From: Solea solea
Taxonomy: Eukaryota; Chordata; Actinopteri; Pleuronectiformes; Soleidae
Length of the DNA stretch: 64,000 bases
Assembly (NCBI RefSeq): GCF_958295425.1
Contig: NC_081138.1
Coordinates: 26,441,512 to 26,505,511 of the forward strand
Direction of reading: 5' to 3'
Below the pieces are notes generated by a model. That model ran no database searches and had not been told where the DNA came from. It saw nothing but the letters and a program-made list of their open reading frames with translations. Below are positions 18,671 to 29,430 of the stretch, one piece after another; position 1 is the first letter of the stretch, and every line of letters starts with the position of its first letter. The translations under genes and the position numbers were made by a program.

Positions 18671-19616
18671 TTGTCTCGTTGCTGCGTTTGACCGCTGTCT
18701 GTGTCCTACTGTACCGATAGCCTTAGCTGCTAACTGCTAACTCCTACAAGCTAACATAAGCTCATCAGACTGACAGTACAGGAGGAGAGGCGTTAGCATT
18801 AGCAGCTAACGCTTTACCCAGGCGGATAAATAATTATGCTAAGGTGAACTTTAAATGAGAAAATGAATTGAAGGTTAGAGTAGGAGGGAATGTTGGAGAA
18901 GTTTTTGATGACTTGGTCAGATACACTTGAGGGGGAAGGAGGAGGAAGTAACAAACGTTGTTTGTTGGGCTGCATGATAGTTGATATAAAAGAGCGTTAT
19001 AATATTAATAAACTTTTGTGTGGCACTGTTGACGAATCCTCGCCTTGCCATTAAGGCAGTTTTGGCTCGTTCATGTAACTCTACATGTGAGCGTTTTAGA
19101 GGACCTTGATCTGCAATAAGAGTATTGAACTTATATTTATTTATTTATGTATTTATTTTAAGAAGAAGAGTGATGAAAATTAAATACTTAAGAACCCTGT
19201 GGAGGGCATTTCACCAATCACCTCTCGGTTTGCAGACTGTGTAACTGTCCAATTATTCTCGCGACAAGCTCTAAACTATTCACCCAACACAAAAATCAGT
19301 AGATATTTAAATCCTGATCCATACGGTATATAATTCTAAGTAGTGTACTCAGCTGTGACAAAGCTGATTTTATAGTACAATACAACCTTCTTGCTCAACC
19401 TATGTGCATATGTCATCTGTAAAATCAGTTCATAATTATGACTGTTCATTTGTAAGTAAAACAGTTAATATAATGGATAGTAATTGCACACATCTGTCAT
19501 GATGTCAATCAGGGAATACTGGAAAGACCGCATTGTCTGGTGATGGTGTATATTAACATACCACAGATACAGTAGGGTAACATGTTGCTGCTGTGTTATG
19601 CTGTGTTGCAGTGAGG

Positions 19617-20098
19617 ATGTCTTTGAATGATGAGGGTTATGTGGTTCGGATCAGAGGACTACCCTGGTCCTGCACACAGGAGGAGGTGGCCAGTTTCTTT
19701 TCTGGTGAGAGCACACACACACGTACACACCTTTTTAAAACCAGTGTAAGAGTAACATGTCACAAAGTTCAAAACAACAAATTAGAGTACCGGTACTTTT
19801 AAAAGAAAGGTCCCCCGACACTGGTTGCAGTATGATGAACAAAGGCTATTGATAAGCATAAAACTAAAACTAATTCTTAAAATGATGTTTCACTCGGTGT
19901 TGAAATTATTGTGTTATAGTTGTTTGTCTTTGATGTTGACACTCAACGATGCCGTGCTCAGATTAAGTATTAACATCCGATCTCATGTGGATAGCACTAA
20001 GTAGGACTGTTCACACCTGGCATTAAACTGCGTCATGGATGGGCCTCCCGTGACAACATGCAATCGATGCTCTCAGCATTTTATTTGTGTTGGTGTCT

Positions 20099-20151
<53 letters not shown>

Positions 20152-23100
20152 CAGGAAAAGAGAAAATATCAGTATATTTTTTCCCACAATCTATGATACT
20201 GCTTGTATAAATTACATTGTCGTACTATAACCATGTCAGATTCAGAACTGTCCTGTCTAAACCTATAACTTCATGCATTTTGCAACTTTTATCTGCTCCT
20301 GGTCTCTCTTTTCTGTCTCTCCCCAACCTCTCCTCATTATTCCCCCTTTTTTCCTTTCACCTGAACCGGTTGAGGCAGATTCTCCACATCGTTGAATCTG
20401 TGCTTGCTCACTATGTGAACTGTAGGGTTTCTCTTCTCTCTATACAATTTAAAAAAATAAATAAAAATCTGCCTTTCTATGTCCAGTGCCTTGAGATAAT
20501 GTTATGCTGTGATTTGAAGAGAAAAGAGTAGCCAAGTGATTAAAGGCTCTCAAGATCTGAAGAAATCAGTTCATAGACAGTGTATTATCATCTTATTGAC
20601 AGATTGTGACATCATTGGTAAAGTAGACGGAGTGTGCTTCACCTACTCTAAAGAAGGCCGTCCCAGCGGAGAGGCATTTATTGAGCTGAAAACAGCAGAA
20701 GACTTTAAGAATGCTCTTGTCAAGGATCGTAAATACATGGGACATCGATACATAGAAGGTAAGCAGCAATTCAGACAGCCATAACAGAGTAACAACTTCA
20801 TGATTTCATCTTTCATTCTTTAAATATTTACTGCACTGTAATGCAAATTGCTTAGTTACTCAAACTTTGCCTCTCTATTTGCCAATGTAAAAGTAAAGGT
20901 CTGTGTCATAGCTTTCTTGTACAGATAAATCTGTCTCAGATATTTTCATGTGTATGACAAGTGTTGTAGAATAATCTCATTATAAACACGTTTTTATTCA
21001 GTTAAGTTGTCCATTTGGATGATGTATAGTATAACGTGTTTGCTATTCTAAGTCTGTTTGTCTGTCTTGTCTTTGATTCAGTTTTCAAGTCAAACCGTAG
21101 TGAAATGGAGTGGGTGCTGAAACGAAGTGGTCCTGCTGACTATGACAGCTGCAGTGGTTGCATGCTGAGACTTAGAGGCCTGCCCTTTGGCTGCAGCAAG
21201 GAGGAGATTGTTCAGTTTTTCTCAGGTACATGAACACTTCTAATTATGTACTGGCGGTGTGAATTAATTCAAATAAGGTTTCAATATTTTTGTAATGGTA
21301 AGGTGACAATATAACAAAATGATCAACTTTGCATTAAAATATTTTTATAATGCAATTGTAGTGTACTTTGAACTGTGCTTTCCACAGAGGGGACTGGCCT
21401 CAAAAGCACACCACAACAATGTTCCCACAATATTTTTTACGGGCAAATTTACTTTACTCTATTTACATACATCTGACCATTAAGTTGTTAGGACAACATA
21501 TCTGAATATGTGTGTCATGGTCTAAAGGTCAAATGTATGTTTGTTCTTGTAGTGTAAATATAGACGTACTGCATTAACTGAGGCTACATCCATACTACGG
21601 TACTACACTTTAATTTTAAAACCGACTTTTCACACTGTATCAAATGTAATCTGCATCCAACCTAACACAACTGAAATCATTCAGGTTATCTGGGCATGTG
21701 ATCAATAGTCTTAACAGGAAGATAATTCTCTGCAGTGGTTAGTTTCAGAAAGAGCAAAAAACCACAGTGGTGAAAATGGCACGTGGATTTCTGTTATCAG
21801 GCCAAAAATGAGCTGGAACTGAATCTGAAAGTCAGTGTAAGCTCAACACAGATGTGAGGAGTATCTAGAGCACAATATATGCATTTTGAAAAACAGAATA
21901 GTGTGGATGTAGCCTAAATTGTCTCTGTAATGAACTGCCAGTATGTTTCCTATCACCATTAATTGCATTTCCTGGCTCCTAAAGAGCGTTTTTTTAAACG
22001 ACAGGCTGGGCTGGGCTGGTTTGGCTAAGGGAGACTGTGACACTGATCTGGGGTCAGTACTGTGATTCAGCTTACTGGCAGCCTCGTTCTTCACCAACAT
22101 CAATTATTATACATCAACACAGACACATAATTATATGTAAAATCTCTGCATCCATTGCTTAGAGCTGTGTACTGTGTTTCACATGTGCATTGCTCATTTC
22201 ATTTAAATATCAACTTTGGTTTCCATGGTTACGTCTTCTTTGTTGTCTCTTTTAAGCAAAACGAGCGCGCCACCAACTAACCTTGAAAAGTGTTGTGCTT
22301 CACGGAATTGAAATGATGAAATTTATGTCACCCTAAGTGGACCTCTGCACACATGCAAATGCAGAAATTATGACTCAGGCCTTATACTGACTCCAGGCCA
22401 GTATTTGTTCTGTCCCCTTGCTGAACAATTTACAAGTGTAAATTTACATTGTCTGAATGCAGTCTCACAACATGGTGCAGCTGTTATTAATTAGCTGTCA
22501 TGACGTATATCCTGAATCCTCACATGCTCCAGTGATGCAGTGGGTGTTGTTCTGTCTATCCTATATCAGTTTACCTACCGAACCTATGTATTGAACTCAA
22601 GCAAGTCCAGTTGCCCACAGCTTGCTACTGAAGATGTCTATGACCTGGATGACTGAGAACCTTCACAGACATGACCTATGTATTTGTGTGCTTGGGTTGA
22701 AGGGTTGAGAATCGTGCCAAATGGGATTACTCTGCCAGTGGACTACCAGGGGAGGAGCACAGGGGAAGCCTTCGTGCAGTTTGCCTCAAAGGAGATAGCA
22801 GAAAAGGCTCTGGGGAAACACAAGGAAAGAATAGGGCACAGGTGGGACAGATGGGAAAGGGATGGGCTGGACTGGGTTGGGCTTCTGTTGTAGTACTTAA
22901 TGGGTGATCATTATTAGACTAAGTGTGGTATTAATGAGAGGGGTTGAATGATAATAAAAATGGGTTGGTGTGCTTAAATAATTAAGATAAAGTGGTAAAT
23001 TAATTTTATGGGGCATGTAATATCAATTGAAATGCTAATGGACTGGGGTTAATGGGTTTATGTCTCTATGTGTAATTATGGTGACATGTTGAAAACTGGA

Positions 23101-26100
23101 ATGAGAGGTCATGTATCTAATCTGTGAATTAAAGGTGGTGTGACAATTTAAAGATTTAATTTAATGCCAGTTTAAGAGGCGTAAGGATTGGGATTTTAAA
23201 TTTAAATTGTGCTGAAACATTTAGGCATAGTCATTAGTTCTATTGTATTGTGTAACCTCCTTTAATGTATTTCATACATGTATTGAAATGGATAATTTAC
23301 AGTCTTTTAAAAAAAGGGAAATAAGCATAAAATATAGCAGAGAACAGTCAAGGCACCCTTCACCATTGAAGCATCAGACTTATTTTCTGCTGTGTTAAAT
23401 TACTACAACATCTTAAATGCCCCATATGGTTTTCCTTAACTGTAAGTAAGAAGACGTGACATTGGTGTAGTAATCAAGTTCAGCCCTGAGCCCAGCTAAT
23501 GGTTAGTTTTGTTGAGGTGGTTCAGTCATTCAAACTAATTAAACCACTCCTCAGAATTATTGGTGTATGTTTGCCTTCACTGTTCATCATATCTTTATCC
23601 ACTGCTCCTCCTTGACCCAAACCTCTGCCCCCCTACGTCCAATGGGCCTGTTATATTTCAGGTATATAGAGATTTTTAAGAGCAGTCGCAATGAGATCAA
23701 GGCGTACTACGAGCTGCCTCGACGAGGGATGGGAGCCCAGAGACCAGGACCGTACGACAGACCCATGATGACGACGGGACCCAGAGGAGGGTTTTTCGCA
23801 CCGGGGATTGGTCGTGGTGGGACTCTGATGAACACCATGAGGAGTGGAGGAGGTTACGGTGGAGGTACGCATATGGAAGGAGATTGCATTCAGCTGCAGT
23901 AATTCAATAAATGACAGTCAAATCATTTTTGTTAGTTCTTCTAAGGATATATATACAATATACAATTCATCAAAGCAGTCAACAGTCATTATAATGGTGG
24001 TTGACTGTGATCTCAATTAATAGAATGTATGTGTATTATTTTATTTTGCCATCCATTCACCTGATCTCCACTTGTTGTTTTCCACGTGTGTTAATTAACA
24101 CGTCTCCCTCTGTTGCGCTGTGTTGTGTCCAGGTTATAGTGGCTTTGACAACTACAACGGTTTCAACAACTACTGCTTTGGAAACGGAATGTTTGATGAG
24201 CGAGTGAGAGGAGAGAGGGGAGGAAGAGGTAAAACCTGATCACCCTCTAGCCTGAGTTAGTTTTTGTGGCTGTAGTTCATCATGTTCTTCATGTCTCAAC
24301 TCATATCGGGGGGAAAAAGAAAAGAAACAAACTCCGGGGTAGGAGGAGTCTGGAAAAGGTTGCTATAGTAGGCTGAGATGCAATTAATGCAAACAGTGTG
24401 CCTCTTTCACACTAGAAAGTGAGTGGAGGAGAAAAGGCTGTGATTTAAATCACCTGTAAGAAAACATTAATTATAATTGTAACAAAATGCTCAGGTAAAG
24501 CAGTCAGGGAGTTCTGTCTGAACAAAGTTATTGATCATGTTTACTATAGTATTGCGACCTTACAGACACCTGATTCTTTTTTCCCCCACTCTGTTTTATC
24601 AGGACAGATGAAGGAATATACTGTACAACAAATAATGGGGGGGGGAGTGTTTTAGAAACCAGTTTTTCTATAGCTTAATTTGCATCACAAAAGCCGCTTT
24701 TATTTACTCCAATAATCATAGTGTGTTTTTAGTCATATCCACTCTACTTTTATTTAGTTTCATGATTTATAGTTGGCATTTATTGTGTCATATACACGAA
24801 GTAAAGGTTTGTTTTGCCTCAGGAATGGGAGGCCACGCTTACAGCGCTCAAGTTGATGCCGGCTCAGGCTTTCACAGCGGCCATTTTGTTCACATGAGGG
24901 GTCTGCCTTTCCGTGCCACAGAGGGAGACATTGCTAAGGTAAGAACAACATCTTCAGTTTCACCTCAGTACATTCTCAGATGTGATTTAAATTGACTTTA
25001 CAAAAGTCTGGAATAGTTTGCCTCTTCCCTGTAGCAGCTGACTGTGCTGTTGGCTTAACTTTGACAACATATGAACTAAAATAGGGATGGTCACAGCAGT
25101 AGACGGGAGTCTTTTTCTCAGCTCCATCACACATGTTGGTGCGAACGGTCATTAATTGTGAGCTGTTGTACTTCACTATGTGTAGTTTAAGTTCATTCAG
25201 TGTAAACCATAAATTACAGACTGTGAAGCTGGTATTAAGTTTTATTCCATGTCTTCAAAAGTCAATCATGTAATTTTGTGAACCCTCTCTGTTTCTGTTT
25301 CTGTGTTTTCCCGTTTCTGTTGTTTTCTTGCTGTATAATGTTGGGAAAGGAAGACCATTAAAAAGCGGCAGCTGCCTTTGAATAAACACTGACTGTTGGA
25401 AGTCATGAAGAGGAAAAAAAAAAAGCAAAGTGACCAGATGGACATGATGTTTGTGTGTCTGCTTGTTGATGTGCATATATCTGTGTGTACACGTCTGTTT
25501 GTTTGTTTTTCTCCATGTAGTTCTTCTCTCCTTTGAATCCACTGAGGGTTCACATCGATGTGGCTCCTAACGGCAAATCAACCGGAGAGGCAGACGTGGA
25601 GTTTCGCGCCCATGAAGATGCTGTGGCGGCCATGTCCAAAGACAAGAACCACATGCGTATGTCTGTTTATCTTTTCCTTCTTCAGTTTGTAACTTTGCAC
25701 TTTTTTATGCTATTTTATGCGATGTGGCTCAGATTTTATCTCCTGAAGAAGACCAAATTAAGTGTTTATAGATGTTCAAGTACATGGGAGCCAAATACTT
25801 ATGATGACCACTTACCAAAGGGTCGGCTAATAACATATATGCCTGCTTAGGTCTCATACGTATGTGGTCAAAATTGTCAATTTTATTTCATGGCAGACAG
25901 GAGTTGTTAATCCCATGCTACTTCTATCATTAAGTTCAAATATATTATCTTGTGACCTTGGTAGTTGAAATATTTCATTCAGATTTACCCAAGTGACTCA
26001 AACTTACTAAACAAGTCCGCAGTAGACCAGCAACTCCGAAGTCCCTGTGAGCTGAAAACTTTGGTGTAAGAAAGTAACCAGTTTACAAAAGTGTGAGTGA

Positions 26101-26993
26101 GTAACAGGCTCCCAAGTGGATCCACAGAAATGACAGCGGGATGTTGATAATGCATCAATTAGGGCTGCAACAACCACTCAATTACTAAGTTAATCGTCTA
26201 CTATTTTGATAATCAATTCATCGTTTTATTACGTTATTTAAAACGTTTTTTTAACAGTTTAATAAAAAAATGTGTGATATTTTCTCCACAGAGCATCGCT
26301 ACATTGAGCTGTTCCTCAACTCAACATCAAGTGGAGCTTCAGAATTGAGTGAGTTTTCATTTAAACAGTTTTAAGTTTGAACACAACTGCAAGCAGGTTT
26401 TCCAATGTTTTATAAATCACACGGAACCACAGACGTAGCAGAATAAGAATTATTTTTTTATCACAGCAGACTATGTGATTAAAATCGGGCTGCCTCCCCG
26501 ATAACGTAAAAATGGCAGCTTTACAGCTTTAATCATGTCCTGCTATTGTAAAAAAAATGTCTTGTATTTTTAAGTTTTAATGGTAAACAAGGTCTGGGTA
26601 ATGAAGCCGATGTTGGCTTTGTAATATCAGATATGGGCTAACACATAATTTGTATGTTTTATTTATTTTGCTCAATGAAAAAAATGTATATGAACATCTG
26701 CTGTGACCTGAGAACACAAAAATAAGATGTTAATTTCACTGTAGAAGTGACTAAATGATCAGTTAACAGCCCAAGCACTCCCCATATATCGGCTACCAGT
26801 CTTTTGTTCTTCTCCTGACTTGTCGTGTGGTTCTGTGCGATTTTGAGAACTTGTCGTTCTGCCCCTTTATTATTTCTATTCTAAGTGGACGTCTCATTTC
26901 AAACCCATTTCAGGTCGTGGCGGCGGCGGTTACTACAGTAACTCAGGAGGAGGTGGAAGCTCGCGGAGCGGCGGACTGCGAGGTGGATACTGA
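19617..26993 (+). CDS. hnrnph3: hnRNP H3-like splicing factor with three quasi-RRMs, complete, 404 aa
   Basis: hnRNP H/F proteins bind G-tracts in pre-mRNA through quasi-RRMs and regulate splicing in the nucleus. Ten coding exons keep frame: 19617-19704, 20603-20758, 21082-21225, 22703-22841, 23662-23864, 24133-24228, 24823-24938, 25521-25656, 26292-26348, 26914-26993. qRRM1 is at residues ~8-85 ([18 protein letters not shown]), qRRM2 at ~108-182 ([23 protein letters not shown]), then a Gly/Tyr-rich linker (~190-285), qRRM3 at ~296-370 ([22 protein letters not shown]) and a short Gly-rich tail ending RSGGLRGGY. The assignment to H3 rather than H1/H2/F rests on synteny with PBLD and RUFY2 and on the linker and tail. 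Human H3, as I recall it, begins MDWVMKH, equivalent to internal MEWVLKR here, and so lacks qRRM1. The start is the first ATG after acceptor TTGCAG. The acceptor of exon 22703 is pyrimidine-poor. Confidence 0.92.
20099..20149. repeat. (GT)n microsatellite in hnrnph3 intron
   Basis: About 25 uninterrupted GT repeats between the first and second coding exons. Confidence 0.97.
26155..26262. repeat. CGATTAATCGA-type dispersed repeat, copy 3 (truncated)
   Basis: Starts AATTAGGGCTGCAACAACCA and continues with GTTAATCGTCTACTATTTTG. It ends about 30 bases before the hnrnph3 acceptor at 26290-26291. Confidence 0.6.
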
Positions 26994-27800
26994 TGATGTC
27001 GTCCCGCTCCTCCCGTCCGTCCACCCTGGTGTTTGTCTCATTTCTCTTTAGACCACATTTACTCCGGTTATGTTTCTAAGCAGGAAAGCTGATACAAAGT
27101 CACTCATTTGTTACGTTGGAGCCGTTGTTGTAACTGTGGGCGTCGCAGTGTATCGTCGCCTTCAAGACTGACAAACCAAAAAAATACCCTAACGGGCCTT
27201 TCTTTCGCACACCATTCCTTAAAGCAAATGAAGAACAAAACAGCGTTTTAACAACGTTTTAAATGTTGGAGCTGTTGTCGGTGCTGAATATCGTCAGAGA
27301 GTCACTTGTTTTATGTTTTAATTTGGCTTCACCCTTAATTAATGTTGTTTAATGTCTGGTGGATGTTGGCAGATGCAGGTCGTGAGTTTTGTCAGGACTG
27401 ACCTTTTGTCACGTTTGAATCCAAGCCAGTTCATCATAACACAACTTTGGCTTGAATGATGCATCCGGGTGCTTGTTTTAGGAGAGGCAACCTCAAAAAC
27501 AAGCAACTGTGAGTAAGAAATATTTTATTTAATTCCTCAGTTCTTGGGGTTTTGTTTTAGCCAAACATTTAACCGACCATCACAAGTTTAAACCTCAGCT
27601 TTCCTGCTTTGAAGGTTTTGATGAATGTGAGCTGTTGTGGGTTTTTTTAAATGAATGTTTTCACAGTTAATTATAGAGTTTAAAAACTAAATTGAATATT
27701 ATATTCCACTATGTGAGAGTGGAAGTGGAAATAAAGTATATATTTGAGCTGTAAGATAGTTTATGCAGCTGTTGTACATTTTGCCTAATAAATTTTATAT
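26994..27800 (+). other. hnrnph3 3' untranslated region
   Basis: Follows the TGA at 26991-26993. Two polyadenylation hexamers occur, AATAAA at 27730-27735 and 27787-27792; the second fits best with the downstream T-rich sequence. No other feature seen. Confidence 0.6.
27787..27792 (+). terminator. Candidate polyadenylation signal of hnrnph3
   Basis: AATAAA about 795 bases past the stop, with a T-rich stretch following. An upstream AATAAA at 27730 could also be used. Confidence 0.55.
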
Positions 27801-27859
27801 TTAATTCTCTTTTCGTCTCCCCAACTGTGACACCACCACTTAAGAGGTTGAGTATTTAT

Positions 27860-28030
27860 TTAAGGGCTGCAAAGACTAATTGCCAATCAGCTTAATAAAT
27901 GTGATTTTTCTGATTTCTTTGCTCCATACAACAATTAAATGACTTTAATTTGTGGACAAAACGAGACATTTGAGAATGTCATCAACTAATAACATAACTG
28001 AAAGGTTAATTAATTATGAAAATATACATT
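27860..28030. repeat. CGATTAATCGA-type dispersed repeat, copy 4
   Basis: Opens TTTAAGGGCTGCAAAGACTA and carries TTTCTTTGCTCCATACAACA and GTGGACAAAACGAGACATTT, shared with copy 1. It lies just after the hnrnph3 polyadenylation signal. Confidence 0.65.
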
Positions 28031-28477
28031 GTCTGCACATGAAGATAATAAGAAGTAAAATGACAGCACAAACGAAACAAACCATTGTGTCAGTAACTTG
28101 ATTTAATCTTAATCTGTTACGCAGTCAAGGCAAACATACTGTTGGCAACAGACAGGATTAAGTTAGCTGACAGCCCATAGTGATTGTTGACACACACGTC
28201 GCATGTCAACGCTGATTTAAATAGAGTGAACAAAAAGTGGTTTTAGAGTTTTCAAATGTTGCTCCACAGCAATGGACGAACACTTTAATGTAAAAATGTG
28301 GCACAGACTGTGTCCAAGTTTCCTCTGCTTCTCAAAGTAAAATAAAAAACAATGAGTATAAGATACAAAATCAACCATAAATACTTACTGGACTGAAAAG
28401 TAACCCTTTGTTAGAAGCTTAACACCAGCCACTGAATTGTTCATGTAGTAATGACTTAGTAACTCGTTATCACATGG

Positions 28478-28602
28478 CACTTTTCCATTATACTCTAGCT
28501 CGACTAGACTCAATTTTTTTTTTGCTTTTACATTGGGGGTAGTATTTTTAGTACCTGTTCTGGTGAGGTTCCAAAGCCAGCTGAGCCAATACTAAAATGT
28601 AC
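28478..28602. mobile_element. Truncated hAT-like MITE at the left edge of the satellite array
   Basis: CACTTTTCCATTATACTCTA, GCTCGACTAGACTC, then AGTACCTGTTCTGGTGAGGT and CCAGCTGAGCCAATACTAAA follow the order of an abundant fish MITE. The element stops abruptly where the 38-bp tandem units begin. The other half was not found on the far side of the array. Confidence 0.6.
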
Positions 28603-29364
28603 TTCAGTATGTCATCCAAATTTTGACAAAAAAGTCAACGGTTAGTATGACGTCCAAATTTTGACAAAAAAGTCATATTTAGTATGTGGTCCAAATTTTG
28701 AAAAAAGTCATACGTTAATAAATGGGCCAAATTTTGACAAAAAAGTCATACTTTAGTATGTGGTCCAAATTTTGACAAAAAAGTCATACGTTAGTATATG
28801 GTCCAAATTTTGATAAAAAGGTCTTTGGTAAGTATGTCATCCAAATTTTGACAAAAAAGTTATACTTAAGTATGTCATCCAAATGTTGACAAAAAAGTCA
28901 TACTTTAGTATGTGGTCCAAATTTTGACAAAAAAGTCATACGTTAGTATATGGTCCAAATTTTGATAAAAAAAAGTCTTTGGTAAGTTTGTCATCCAAAT
29001 TTTGACAAAAAAGTCATATGTGAGTATGTGGTCCAAATTTTGATGAAGTCATTGCTAATTTTGTCATCCTAATTTTGACAAAAAAGTCATACTTAAGTAT
29101 GTGGTCCAAATTTTGACAAAAAAGTCATACTTAAGTTTGCGGTCCAATTTTTGCCAAAAAAGTCATTGTAAAATATGTCGTCCAAAATCGATCAAAAAGT
29201 CATAGGTTAGTATGTTGTCCAAAATCACTCACAAAAGTCATAGGTTAGTATGTCGTCCAAAATTGGGCAAAATAGTCACAGTATCGTTTGTCGTCCAAAA
29301 AGGTCATAGTATGGTATGTCTTCAAATTATACCAACATGCTTCAGGATTGAAGCGTTTCTTTGT

Positions 29365-29430
29365 TCCAGCCAGGAATGGAACCCGGGTTTTCTATGTCAT
29401 AGGCATGAGTGCTAACCACTACACCAACCT
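29365..29430 (-). repeat. tRNA-like sequence in array, module copy 1 (most diverged)
   Basis: On the minus strand: GGTGTAGTGGTTAGCACTCA (A-box-like) and a B-box-like GGGTTCCATTCC. It resembles a Glu/Gly-type tRNA head as found in tRNA-derived SINEs. It lacks a normal acceptor stem, so it is not called as a tRNA gene. Confidence 0.6.

Noticed and set aside
25533..25850. 105-codon plus-strand open frame extending past the hnrnph3 exon
   Set aside because: Coding stops at the donor at 25656; the rest is intron.
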